Assembly: GCA_040754475.1 (NCBI GenBank)
Contig: JBFMCN010000004.1
Span: 1-33,498, forward strand
Direction of reading: 5' to 3'
Origin: JAJPHY01 sp040754475
Lineage (GTDB): Bacteria; Actinomycetota; UBA4738; HRBIN12
DNA: 33,498 bases
The position numbers and the translations under genes are program-made. Below the pieces are notes generated by a model. That model searched no databases, had not been told where the DNA came from, and saw only the letters and a list, made by a program, of their open reading frames with translations. Below are positions 14,353 to 22,507 of the stretch, piece after piece (within the stretch, counting starts at the first letter, position 1; every line of letters begins with the position of its first letter).

Positions 14353-14391
14353 ATCAGGGCCTCGTTGGGTCGTGTCCGTAGCCGGTTGGTC
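14337..14391 (+). promoter_or_regulatory. Structured leader just before the sulfate-binding protein ribosome site
   Basis: GACC (14337-14340) and AACCGG (14345-14350) together complement CCGGTTGGTC (14382-14391), forming a 10-bp stem with a 4-base bulge and a 31-base loop. An alternative GGACA/TGTCC pairing exists within the same span. The 3' arm ends right before the AAAGGAG ribosome site (14393-14399), so folding could gate translation. It does not match the SAM-I or SAM-IV core sequences I know. Confidence 0.35.
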
Positions 14392-14404
14392 GAAAGGAGT
14401 CCAG

Positions 14405-15490
14405 ATGCGACCTCGTTTCGTGCGCGGCGCAGTCCGCGTCCTCGTCTTCCTGGCGGCCTTTGCGCTCGTCGCCGCCGCCTGTGGCGGCGGTGAAGGCGAT
14501 TCGACGGCTTCGGGTGGAGAGTGCACGATGGCAGAGAACCCCGCCATCTACCTCGTCGGATACAGCACGCCCCGCGAGGTGTACGGCAAGATCATCCCGG
14601 CTTTCCAGTCCATGTGGAAGGAGAAGCACGACGGCCAGTCGGTGACCTTCTATGAGTCCTGGGCTGGCTCGACTACGCAGGCCCAGAACGTCATCAATGG
14701 CCAGCGGGCCGACGTCGTCGTGCTGTCGCTCTCGTCTGACGTCGAGGCGATCCGGGAGGCCGGCCTCATCACGTACGATTGGACGAAGGCGCCCGACGAC
14801 GGGATGGTCTCCACTTCGGTTGTGGTCTTCGACGTCCGGCCGGGCAACCCGCTCGGTCTCGAGGACTTCGACGACCTGACGGACCCCGGGGTGGAGATCC
14901 TGACCCCGGACCCGGCGGTGAGCGGCGGCGCAAGGTGGAATCTCGTGGCTGCGTATGGCGCCGCGATGCGCGGGTACGCCGGCAACCAGGAAGGCGACGA
15001 GGCGGGGGCCACAGCCCTCATCAACGGGATCGCCAAGAACATCCTTACCCTGGACAAGAGCGCTCGCGACTCGATCCAGAACTTCGAGTCGGGCAACGGC
15101 AACGTGGCGATCACCTACGAGAACGAGGTGAAGACCGCCAATGAGGCGGGCCTCCCAGACGAGGCCGTCTACCCACCGTCGACGATCTTGATCGAGAACC
15201 CCGCCGCGATCGTGGACGTGAACGCCCGGGCGGGCTGTGTGATGCCGGTTGCCAAGGCGTTCGTCAAGTTCCTCCACTCGCGGGAAGCGAAGGAGATGTA
15301 CGAGAGCGTCGGGTTCCTGCGGCCGACCGACCTCGCCGAGGCCAGGAAGGGGGACCCGGCGAATGGGTTCCCGCCCATTCACGATCTGTGGACCACGGCC
15401 GACTTCGGAGGCTGGCCTGCCCTGGACGAGCTGCTGTTCAGCATCCCGGATGGCATCGCCACGAAGGCCATAGCCGAAGCGGCGGGCTAG
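14405..15490 (+). CDS. sbp: Sulfate ABC transporter substrate-binding lipoprotein
   Basis: The 361-residue product is a lipoprotein (MRPRFVRGAVRVLVFLAAF, lipobox AAAC) of the sulfate/thiosulfate-binding family. Family landmarks include LVGYSTPREVYGKIIPAFQ, YESWAGSTTQAQNVINGQ, ADVVVLSLSSD, NPLGLEDFDDLT and a C-terminal AKAFVKFLHSREAKEMY. It should capture sulfate outside the membrane and pass it to CysTW. ATG 14405 follows AAAGGAG at 5 bases; an upstream in-frame start at 14372 would put that site inside the gene. cysT follows after 16 bases. Confidence 0.93.
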   Translation: MRPRFVRGAVRVLVFLAAFALVAAACGGGEGDSTASGGECTMAENPAIYLVGYSTPREVYGKIIPAFQSMWKEKHDGQSVTFYESWAGSTTQAQNVINGQRADVVVLSLSSDVEAIREAGLITYDWTKAPDDGMVSTSVVVFDVRPGNPLGLEDFDDLTDPGVEILTPDPAVSGGARWNLVAAYGAAMRGYAGNQEGDEAGATALINGIAKNILTLDKSARDSIQNFESGNGNVAITYENEVKTANEAGLPDEAVYPPSTILIENPAAIVDVNARAGCVMPVAKAFVKFLHSREAKEMYESVGFLRPTDLAEARKGDPANGFPPIHDLWTTADFGGWPALDELLFSIPDGIATKAIAEAAG

Positions 15491-15506
15491 GGGGTACTGA
15501 GTAGGA

Positions 15507-16367
15507 ATGGCGAGCGCCGCGGAGACGGTCGAGCGCAGGAGGGGCATCTCCTACCGGACGATCGCCCGCCTGCGGCACGGTAGCCTCCGCGGCATCGCCA
15601 TCCTCTATCTGGCCTTGATGATCGCGCTGCCGATCGCGGCCCTCATCGACAAGGGGTTCGAGAGGGGCCTTACGTCTCTGCGTGAGGCTTTCGCGTACCC
15701 CGGTGGGAAGGAAGCCATCATCCTCACGCTTCAGATGTCGGCGCTCGCTGCGACCGTGAACGCTCTCTTTGGGACGATGCTCGCATACGCCCTGGTGCGC
15801 TACAGGTTCCGGGGGCGCCAGCTCCTCTCCGCGATCGTGGATCTGCCGCTCGCGATCCCGACCCTGGTGACGGGAGTGATGCTGGGTGTGCTCTACGGGC
15901 CGAACACGGTGCTCGGGAAAGCCCTGGCCAGTGCGGGCATCAAGGTCGTGTTCGCGAAGCTGGGCATCCTGGTCGCCCTGTGCGTCGTCACCCTGCCGTT
16001 CGTTGTTCGGGCCGTCCAGCCCGTTCTGCTTGAGCTGGATCCGGCGGAGGAAGAGGCGGCCCAGACACTTGGGGCGAGCGGTTGGACGACGTTCCGCAAG
16101 ATCGTGCTGCCGGCGATCCGGCCGGCGATCGCGGCCGGTGCGCTTCTGGTGTTTGCCCGCTCTCTTGGCGAGTTTGGAAGCGTCGTCTTGGTGTCCGGCA
16201 ACATGCCATTCAAGACGCTCACAGCTCCGGTTCTGATCACTCAGCTGGCCTCGCAGTTCAAGCCCGACCAGGCTGCGGCGGTGGCAGCCGTGCTGTTCGG
16301 TATCTCGTTCATGGTCGTCCTGGTCACGACCAGGTTGGTACGCACTCAGAAGGGCAGGGAGTCGTGA
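15507..16367 (+). CDS. cysT: Sulfate ABC transporter permease CysT
   Basis: The 286-residue integral membrane protein has about six hydrophobic segments. The cytoplasmic EAA loop reads EEEAAQTLGASGWTTF, followed by RKIVLPAIRPAI, which docks onto the ATPase CysA. SLREAF, PLAIPTLVTGVML and SLGEFGSVVLVSGN are typical of CysT/CysU. It forms the channel with CysW. Its TGA overlaps the GTG of cysW (GTGA). Confidence 0.95.
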   Translation: MASAAETVERRRGISYRTIARLRHGSLRGIAILYLALMIALPIAALIDKGFERGLTSLREAFAYPGGKEAIILTLQMSALAATVNALFGTMLAYALVRYRFRGRQLLSAIVDLPLAIPTLVTGVMLGVLYGPNTVLGKALASAGIKVVFAKLGILVALCVVTLPFVVRAVQPVLLELDPAEEEAAQTLGASGWTTFRKIVLPAIRPAIAAGALLVFARSLGEFGSVVLVSGNMPFKTLTAPVLITQLASQFKPDQAAAVAAVLFGISFMVVLVTTRLVRTQKGRES

Positions 16368-17227
16368 GCGACATCGCAGTTCCCGTGGCGCCACGCGATG
16401 CCGCCCTTCGCCGGCGTCGGCGTCGTCTCGTCCGCGCCGGACTGCTCGCGGCCTGTCTGACCTACCTGGCTTTGCTGTTGGTGGCACCGCTGATCGGGGT
16501 CGCATGGACGGCCCTGGAGCCGGGCTGGGGCGTCGTCCGCGGCACCTTCTCGCATCCCGACGTTCTCCACGCCTTCTACCTGACGGCGATCATTACGGCG
16601 ATCACCGTCGTCGTTACAGGGTTCTTCGGAGTAGTCGTGGCCTGGGTGCTGGTGCGTCAGCGGTTCCTGGGTCGCGGATTGCTGAACGCGCTCGTCGACA
16701 CGCCTTTCGCGCTCTCCCCGGTGACGGTCGGCCTGGCCTGCGTGCTGCTGTTCGGCCGAGGAGGCTGGTTCCATGAGTTCTTCGCAGCGCGAGGAATCCA
16801 GATCGTGTTCGCGTTGCCCTCGATGGTGTTGGTAACGATCTTCATCGCGATCCCGTTCGTGATCCGAGAGGTGCAGCCGGTGCTGGAGGAAATCGGTACG
16901 GAGGAGGAAGACGCCTCCAGGACCCTCGGCGCGTCGGTGACGCAGACCTTCTTCAGGGTCACACTCCCGAACATCCGGTGGGGACTCCTGTACGGGGTAG
17001 CGCTCTCGACTGCTCGATCCATGGGTGAGATCGGCGCGGTCTTCATCGTAAGCGGGCTGATCATGGGAAGAACCGAGACGGCGCCGCTGTACATCTGGCG
17101 GGCGCTCGAGGAGCGCCAGACGGCCTCCGCCTACGTCGTGGCGTTGACGCTGGCCGCGGTATCGATCGTGATCCTTGCGGCGATCGAGTGGTTCAAGCAC
17201 AAGAGGATCAGAGAGGACGAGGCATGA
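16364..17227 (+). CDS. cysW: Sulfate ABC transporter permease CysW
   Basis: The 287-residue integral membrane protein pairs with CysT. The EAA loop is EEEDASRTLGASVTQTFF with RVTLPNIRWGLLYG after it. SMGEIGAVFIVSG and LVDTPFALSPVTVGLACVLL are characteristic CysW segments. Start GTG 16364 overlaps the cysT stop and is preceded by GGGAG; the frame is open further upstream but only over cysT. The stop overlaps the cysA start (ATGA at 17224). Confidence 0.95.
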   Translation: MSDIAVPVAPRDAALRRRRRRLVRAGLLAACLTYLALLLVAPLIGVAWTALEPGWGVVRGTFSHPDVLHAFYLTAIITAITVVVTGFFGVVVAWVLVRQRFLGRGLLNALVDTPFALSPVTVGLACVLLFGRGGWFHEFFAARGIQIVFALPSMVLVTIFIAIPFVIREVQPVLEEIGTEEEDASRTLGASVTQTFFRVTLPNIRWGLLYGVALSTARSMGEIGAVFIVSGLIMGRTETAPLYIWRALEERQTASAYVVALTLAAVSIVILAAIEWFKHKRIREDEA

Positions 17228-18336
17228 GCGAGCCGATCCGCGTCGAGGACCTGACCAAGCGCTTCGGCGACTTCGAGGCGGTCAGGGACGTGACGTTCAC
17301 AGCGGAGGCGGGGAGCATCACCGGGCTGCTCGGGCCGAGCGGGTCGGGCAAGAGCACCGTGCTCCGGATGATCGCAGGCCTCGAGACGCCCACTGCAGGC
17401 CGCATCTGGATGGGCGAGGAGGAGCACACGCACAAGAGCGTCCAGGAGCGCCGCGTCGGGTTCGTGTTCCAGCACTACGCGCTCTTCCGCCATATGACCG
17501 TCGAGCAGAACGTCGCGTTCGGTCTCGTGGTCAGGAAGATGCCGAAGCCCGAGCAGCTTGGGCGCGTGGACGAGCTACTGGAGCTGGTTCAGCTCGGACC
17601 CTTCCGCGACCGCTACCCCGACCAGCTCTCCGGCGGCCAGCGCCAGCGCGTGGCGCTCGCACGAGCGCTGGCGCCGCGACCCGGGGTTCTTCTGCTCGAC
17701 GAGCCGTTCGGGGCGCTCGATGCCCGTGTGCGGCAGGAGCTTCGTCGCTGGCTCGACGAGCTGCACCGCGAGATCGGGGTGACGAGCCTGCTCGTGACCC
17801 ACGACCAGGACGAGGTGCTCGAGCTCGCCAACAAGGTCGTAGTTATGCACGAGGGTCGCGTCGAGCAGGTCGGTACCCCGAACGAGATCTACAACGAGCC
17901 GGCGACCGCGTTCGTGGCGGGGTTCGTCGGGAGCGCGAACATCCTCCACGGGCACATGGTGGGCGGCCACGTGCAGTTCGGCGAGCACCGCGTGGCGGTC
18001 TCCGATCGACTCGAGGAGGGAACGGCCGCCCGGGCCTACGTTCGGCCACACGACGTCCTCGTTCTTGCGAACGGGCGAGAGGGCGGCATCGCCGAGGCAA
18101 CGGTCGAGCGGATCACGATGCTGGGGTGGCTGTCGCGTGTGACCCTGCAGCTCGACGGCGGCGAGGTGCTGACCGCCGAGGTGCCGAACGACGAGCTGGA
18201 AGGGGTGAACCTCGGCTCCAGGGTGCGTGTCGAGATGCGTCGGGCGCGGGCGTTCCGGGCGTCCGACGCGGCTGCACCCGCCGAAGGGATGGGACAGGAG
18301 CGTGCGGCGGGCGATCTGCCGGCCGTCACCGAGTAA
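17224..18336 (+). CDS. cysA: Sulfate ABC transporter ATPase CysA
   Basis: The 370-residue ATPase drives sulfate import through CysTW. Walker A is GPSGSGKST (residues 37-45), the Q loop lies in FVFQHYALFRHMTV, the signature is LSGGQRQR (about 134-141), Walker B is VLLLDEP, and the switch His lies in LLVTHDQDE. A C-terminal TOBE-like regulatory region (about 240-345) follows. All catalytic motifs are intact. The ATG at 17224 forms ATGA with the cysW stop; an upstream in-frame start at 17188 is not needed. Confidence 0.95.
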   Translation: MSEPIRVEDLTKRFGDFEAVRDVTFTAEAGSITGLLGPSGSGKSTVLRMIAGLETPTAGRIWMGEEEHTHKSVQERRVGFVFQHYALFRHMTVEQNVAFGLVVRKMPKPEQLGRVDELLELVQLGPFRDRYPDQLSGGQRQRVALARALAPRPGVLLLDEPFGALDARVRQELRRWLDELHREIGVTSLLVTHDQDEVLELANKVVVMHEGRVEQVGTPNEIYNEPATAFVAGFVGSANILHGHMVGGHVQFGEHRVAVSDRLEEGTAARAYVRPHDVLVLANGREGGIAEATVERITMLGWLSRVTLQLDGGEVLTAEVPNDELEGVNLGSRVRVEMRRARAFRASDAAAPAEGMGQERAAGDLPAVTE

Positions 18337-18390
18337 CCCATGTGGCGGGAGCGTGATCCGGACCGAGACCGCGAGAGGAGCGCTGCCGGG

Positions 18391-19464
18391 ATGAGAGGCT
18401 CACGCTCGCTTCCGATCTTCGTCGTCTCGGTGCTCCTGGCCGTCTCGTCGTTGGCCGCTACGGGGTGCACGAGCTCGGCCGCGCGCGCCCGCGGTAGCGC
18501 TGAGGTCCTTCGACTCGGTGTGTTGCCCATGCTCAGCAGCGCGCCGGCCTATGTCGGGATCGATTCGGGGATCTTCGAGGCGGATCTCGCGCCGACCCGA
18601 GTGGAGCTGCACGTCTTCGATTCAGGCTACGAGGCAGGCGTTGCGCTCTTCTCGGGCTCGATAGATGCGACCTACATGGAGCCGTGGCCGGCCGCGTCCG
18701 TGTACCTGAAATCCGGTCACATCGCGGTCGTCTCGGGCGCGAGCGTCGGCGGAGCCTCGCTCGTCGTGCGGCGCGGCGCGGGGGTCCACGCACGGCAGGA
18801 CCTTCGCGGCAAGCGGATCGCCGTACCGAACGTCGGCAACTCCCAAGACATAGCCTTGCGAACCTGGCTACACCGCAACGGAATGCAGGCCACCGACGAG
18901 GGCGGCGACGTCTCCATCACCGAGTTGGACTGCCCCGAGCTCCTGCAGCTCTTCCAGACCGGGCGTCTCGACGGCGCCTGGGTGCCAGAGCCCTACGTGA
19001 GCTGGCTGCTGGACGAAGGAGTCGCCGACGAGCTCGTGGACGAGGCGTCGCTCTGGGCACCCGGCCGCTTCCTCACTGCGAACCTCGTCGTCTCGAAGCC
19101 CTACATGCGCGCGCATCCGGATGTCGTAGACAACCTCGTTCGGGCGAACGTCCACGCGATCCGGTTCCTCGCAGAGCATCCGACCAGGTCCCAGCGCATC
19201 GCCGAGCGGCAGCTTCACAAGTCGGCTGGTGTACCGCCGATGAGCGCGGAGGTGATCGACGCTGCCTGGCGGAAGCTGACGTTCACGTGGGATCCGGTGC
19301 CGGAGTCGATGATCAGGGTGGCGGAGAACGCCCACGCGCTCGGCGTGCTCTTCGCTCGTCCCGAACGCGTGCGCGGGGTCTATCGCCTTGACGCCCTCGA
19401 CGCGGTCCTCAAGGATGAGGGCCTTCCCCCGCTCGAGTTGCGATGGACGATGGAGTCGACGTGA
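18391..19464 (+). CDS. Sulfonate/taurine/nitrate-type ABC transporter binding lipoprotein (SsuA-like)
   Basis: The 357-residue product has a signal peptide (MRGSRSLPIFVVSVLLAVSS) with a lipobox-like ATGC and the NMT1/SsuA fold. Typical segments are LRLGVLPMLSSAPAYVGIDSG, FSGSIDATYMEPWPAASVYL, DLRGKRIAVPNVGNSQDI and LDGAWVPEPYVSWLL. Substrate cannot be told from sequence; the adjacent sulfate importer favours an organosulfur compound. I choose ATG 18391 for the signal peptide; an ATG at 18340 would add a 17-residue charged N-terminus. The stop overlaps the next start (GTGA). Confidence 0.85.
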   Translation: MRGSRSLPIFVVSVLLAVSSLAATGCTSSAARARGSAEVLRLGVLPMLSSAPAYVGIDSGIFEADLAPTRVELHVFDSGYEAGVALFSGSIDATYMEPWPAASVYLKSGHIAVVSGASVGGASLVVRRGAGVHARQDLRGKRIAVPNVGNSQDIALRTWLHRNGMQATDEGGDVSITELDCPELLQLFQTGRLDGAWVPEPYVSWLLDEGVADELVDEASLWAPGRFLTANLVVSKPYMRAHPDVVDNLVRANVHAIRFLAEHPTRSQRIAERQLHKSAGVPPMSAEVIDAAWRKLTFTWDPVPESMIRVAENAHALGVLFARPERVRGVYRLDALDAVLKDEGLPPLELRWTMEST

Positions 19465-20306
19465 GCAACGTTCGCCCTCTGCGTGCCGTTCCGGACACCG
19501 GACCGGCGGCTTCGAAGCTGTCGCTTCGGGCGGTCACGAAGTCCTACCGCCAGTCGAGTGGGGAGATCGTGCCGGCGCTCGCCGATGTGTCGCTTGAGGT
19601 CGCTGCCGGCGAGTTCGTGTGCCTCATCGGCCCCACAGGATGCGGCAAGTCGACGCTCCTGAACCTGGTTGCGGGGCTCGACCGGCCGGACGAGGGCGAG
19701 ATCCTCATGGACGGGCAGCCGATCGTGGGCCCCGGTCCCGACCGGGCCGTGCTCTTCCAGGACCCGGCGCTCTTCCCGTGGATGAGCGTGGTCGAGAACA
19801 TCGAGTTCGCGCTGCGGCTGAGCGGCGTTCCGAAAGCCGAGCGCCGCGCTCTCGCGATGCACTGGCTCGGCCAGGTGCACCTCGCCTCCTTCGCGCACGC
19901 GCAGCCGCACGAGATCTCGCCCGGCATGCGTCAGCGGGCGGTCCTGGCGCGGTCGCTTGCTTGCCAGCCGGAGGTGCTGCTGGCCGACGAGCCGTTCGGG
20001 GCGCTCGACGCTCAGTCGCGGGAGGTTCTGCAGCGCGAGCTGCAGTCCGTGTGGCTGGAGACCCGCAACACGTTCGTGTTCGTCACCCACAACGTGCGTG
20101 AGGCCGTGTTCCTCGCCGATCGTGTGGTCCTGATGTCGGCTCGCCCGGGAACGCTCGTCGCGGAGCACCGGATCTCGTCGCCGAGGCCGCGTGAGTTCGA
20201 GGACGTCCTTCTGGCGAAGGTCGTCGTCGACGTGCACGACCACCTGCTGAAGGAGGTGGAGGGGGTTGTCGCGCCTGAAGAGGACGCTCGCCCAGATCTG
20301 GCCTAG
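19461..20306 (+). CDS. Sulfonate/nitrate-type ABC transporter ATPase (SsuB-like)
   Basis: The 281-residue ATPase has Walker A GPTGCGKST (57-65), Q loop VLFQDPALFPW, Walker B VLLADEP with GALD, and switch His in FVTHNVREA. The ABC signature is ISPGMRQR (152-159) where the family has LSGGMRQR, so the first Gly is Pro. Start GTG 19461 overlaps the preceding stop and follows GGAG at 5 bases; ATG 19443 is the alternative. The 3' end overlaps the permease gene by 41 bases. Confidence 0.9.
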   Translation: MSNVRPLRAVPDTGPAASKLSLRAVTKSYRQSSGEIVPALADVSLEVAAGEFVCLIGPTGCGKSTLLNLVAGLDRPDEGEILMDGQPIVGPGPDRAVLFQDPALFPWMSVVENIEFALRLSGVPKAERRALAMHWLGQVHLASFAHAQPHEISPGMRQRAVLARSLACQPEVLLADEPFGALDAQSREVLQRELQSVWLETRNTFVFVTHNVREAVFLADRVVLMSARPGTLVAEHRISSPRPREFEDVLLAKVVVDVHDHLLKEVEGVVAPEEDARPDLA

Positions 20307-21051
20307 GGCCGCGATCATCGCGGTCATCGTGCTCTTGTGGTGGGCCGTCTACGCCACGGGCTACTGGGATCGCGTGCTGCTGCCTTCGCCGGCCCGCGTC
20401 TGGAGAGCGTTATGGGGGAACGTAACTGGCCCCACCGGGCTTCTCGTCGCCGCCGAACGCAGCATCCTCCGCCTGTTCCTCGGTCTTGCCGCGGCCATGG
20501 TCATCGGGACGCCGATCGGGCTTGCGATGGCCGCCTGGAAGACCGCACAGCGCAGCGTGGGGAGCCTGATGGTGGGGCTCCAGGCTCTGCCGTCGATCGC
20601 GTGGCTGCCTCTCGCGACCCTGTGGCTCGGCATCACGGAGAAGGCGGTCTTCTTCGTGGTCGTGATGGGAGCCCTACCGGCCGTCGCGATCGCGACGGCC
20701 GCGAGCGTGCGGCTGGTGCCGCCGACGCTGACCCGAGCGGCGCGCACGCTCGGCGCCCGCCGCTGGGATCTCTACGGCCATGTGGTCCTCCCCGCCGCGG
20801 TTCCCGGTTATCTGGCGGGACTGCAGCAGGCGTGGGCGCTCGCGTGGCGTGCGCTCATGGCGGCGGAGCTGCTTGTGGCCGGTGCCCGTGGGCTTGGGCA
20901 CTTCCTCGCGCGAGCCGGCGCGCTCTGGCAGACGCCGCTGATGCTTGCGACGATGGTCGTGATCATGCTGGTCGGGATCGGCGTCGACTTCCTGTTCTCA
21001 CTCGTCGATCGGCGGGTGCGCGCCCGCAGGGGTCTCGTCGTCCCCGCGTGA
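20266..21051 (+). CDS. Sulfonate/nitrate-type ABC transporter permease (SsuC-like)
   Basis: The 261-residue membrane protein has about six hydrophobic segments and the family's QALPSIAWLPLATLWLGITE motif. The EAA loop is TRAARTLGARRWDLYGHVVL with PAAVPGYLAGLQQAW. It completes the three-part transporter with the preceding binding protein and ATPase. The start is TTG 20266 behind a strong GGAGG-rich stretch, 41 bases inside the ATPase gene. Its stop lies 2 bases from the convergent pncB stop. Confidence 0.9.
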   Translation: MSRLKRTLAQIWPRAAIIAVIVLLWWAVYATGYWDRVLLPSPARVWRALWGNVTGPTGLLVAAERSILRLFLGLAAAMVIGTPIGLAMAAWKTAQRSVGSLMVGLQALPSIAWLPLATLWLGITEKAVFFVVVMGALPAVAIATAASVRLVPPTLTRAARTLGARRWDLYGHVVLPAAVPGYLAGLQQAWALAWRALMAAELLVAGARGLGHFLARAGALWQTPLMLATMVVIMLVGIGVDFLFSLVDRRVRARRGLVVPA

Positions 21052-21053
21052 TC

Positions 21054-22391
21054 TCATGCGCGGACGCCGGCGCGCCGGAGGGCCTCGGAGCGAGTCTCCT
21101 TGGTGAGTCGGACGAGGGCGCGGGAGAACGTCGGCTTCATCGGGCGTGGGTCCCGAAACCGCTTGGCCGTCTCGGGGATCCGGATCAAGTCGGCCTCGAA
21201 CAGCCGGCGAGCGGTCGTGAGGCTCCGCGGCGGTCCCGTTCTCTTCCCTCCGAGCATCACCGGAACTAGCATCGACTGGGTCCCAGTCGGAGCGGGCTCG
21301 TCCCTGAGCCCGATCACGTCGCCGTCCGGTCCTCGGAAGATCTGCTTGCGCCCCGGCTCGGTGGCCTTGGCCTCCGAGAGCTTCAGGACCGGCCGGCCCT
21401 CGTACTCGACCAGCTTGTAGACGGAGTCCAGGTAAGGGGCGTCGGCCGAGACGCCGACACGCGTGCCGATGCCGAAGGCGTCGATTGGAGCGCCGGCCGA
21501 CACGAGTCGGTCGACATCGGTCTCGTCCAGGCCGCCGCTCGCGAAGATCCGCACGTTGGGTAGGCCCGCTTCGTCCAGAAGGGCTCGCGCGGCCCGCGCC
21601 AGCTCTCCCAGGTCGCCGCTGTCGAGGCGCACTCCGAGTCGACCGGAAGATCCGATGCCCAGCTTCTCGATGACCTCGATCGCCGTGCGCACGCCGTTGA
21701 GCGTGTCGTAGGTGTCGACGAGGAAGGTCGTCCGATCGGGGAAGTCCTCGGCGAACGCGCGGAACGCTTCGGCCTCGCTGGGGAAGGACTGGATGTAGGA
21801 GTGAGCCATCGTGCCCGCCGCGCGGAGGCCGTAGCGGCGCGCGGCCTCGACGTTGCTCGTCGCGACGAACCCGACCATGGCGGTCGTCCGGGCGACCGCC
21901 ATCGCTGCGTCGGCTCCCTGCGTCCGCCGGAAGGCGAAGTCGACCAGTTCCCGGTCCCGAGCCGCCATCCGACAGCGGGCTGCCTTCGAGGCGATCGTGG
22001 TCTGGAACGTGATCTGGTTGAGCAGGTAGGTCTCCACGAGCTGGGCGACGGCGATCGGTGCCGTGACCTCCAGGATCGGTTCGTCCGCGAACACGACCCT
22101 TCCCTCCGGCACGGCCCAGACGTCCCCTTCGAACCGCAGGCTGTGGAACCGCTCGATCGTGTGTTGGTCGTATCCGAGCGAGTCGGCGAGATAGCGGAGG
22201 TCTTCCTCCTCGAATGCGAATCCTTCGAGGAACTCCAGGCAGGGCTCGAGACCAGCGGCCACGAGGAATGCACGCTTCTGTGGGAGACGGCGGACGAACA
22301 GGCTGAAGGTTGCCGCCTGTTCCATCCCGCGGCGGAGGTAGCTCGCCGCCATGTTGAGCTCGTAGAGGTCGGTCAGCAGGGCTCCCGCCAT
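21054..22391 (-). CDS. pncB: Nicotinate phosphoribosyltransferase
   Basis: The enzyme makes nicotinate mononucleotide from nicotinate and PRPP in the NAD salvage (Preiss-Handler) pathway. The 445-residue product shows LLTDLYELNMA at the N-terminus, the FLEGFAFEEEDL region, TSNVEAARRYGLRAAGTMAHS with the catalytic-loop His, LVDTYDTLNGV, RLDSGDLGEL, FASGGLDE and FGIGTRVGVS. Length is normal for the shorter bacterial class. ATG 22391 lacks a clear ribosome site, so it may be leaderless. It is convergent with the SsuC-like gene and divergent from the hydrogenase operon. Confidence 0.95.
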   Translation of the reverse strand: MAGALLTDLYELNMAASYLRRGMEQAATFSLFVRRLPQKRAFLVAAGLEPCLEFLEGFAFEEEDLRYLADSLGYDQHTIERFHSLRFEGDVWAVPEGRVVFADEPILEVTAPIAVAQLVETYLLNQITFQTTIASKAARCRMAARDRELVDFAFRRTQGADAAMAVARTTAMVGFVATSNVEAARRYGLRAAGTMAHSYIQSFPSEAEAFRAFAEDFPDRTTFLVDTYDTLNGVRTAIEVIEKLGIGSSGRLGVRLDSGDLGELARAARALLDEAGLPNVRIFASGGLDETDVDRLVSAGAPIDAFGIGTRVGVSADAPYLDSVYKLVEYEGRPVLKLSEAKATEPGRKQIFRGPDGDVIGLRDEPAPTGTQSMLVPVMLGGKRTGPPRSLTTARRLFEADLIRIPETAKRFRDPRPMKPTFSRALVRLTKETRSEALRRAGVRA

Positions 22392-22507
22392 GGTCCAAGG
22401 CTACGCGAAGGACGCGTTCACAGGGACCATGGGCCCGAGCGCCGGGTGTCCTTCGTCCATATGGCCATCTGGAACTCGCCGCAAGGCTATGTGGGGGGAG
22501 GTGGCGC
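22392..22507. other. Divergent intergenic region upstream of the hydrogenase operon
   Basis: These 116 bases must hold the promoters of pncB and of the eleven-gene hydrogenase run. I see a strong ribosome site (GGGGGGAGG) before hydB, but no convincing -35/-10 pair, no TACC/GGTA heptamer site of the kind found at 6984 and 13359, and no terminator. Confidence 0.4.

Noticed and set aside
14221..14404. Known SAM riboswitch before the sulfate operon
   Set aside because: The conserved cores of SAM-I and SAM-IV are not found; only a generic bulged stem is supported.
14354..15547. Minus-strand 397-codon frame over the sulfate-binding protein
   Set aside because: High-GC antisense shadow; the plus-strand frame has a lipobox and a full family match.
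15438..16505. Minus-strand 355-codon frame over cysT/cysW
   Set aside because: Arg/Gln/Asp-rich antisense shadow of two membrane proteins.
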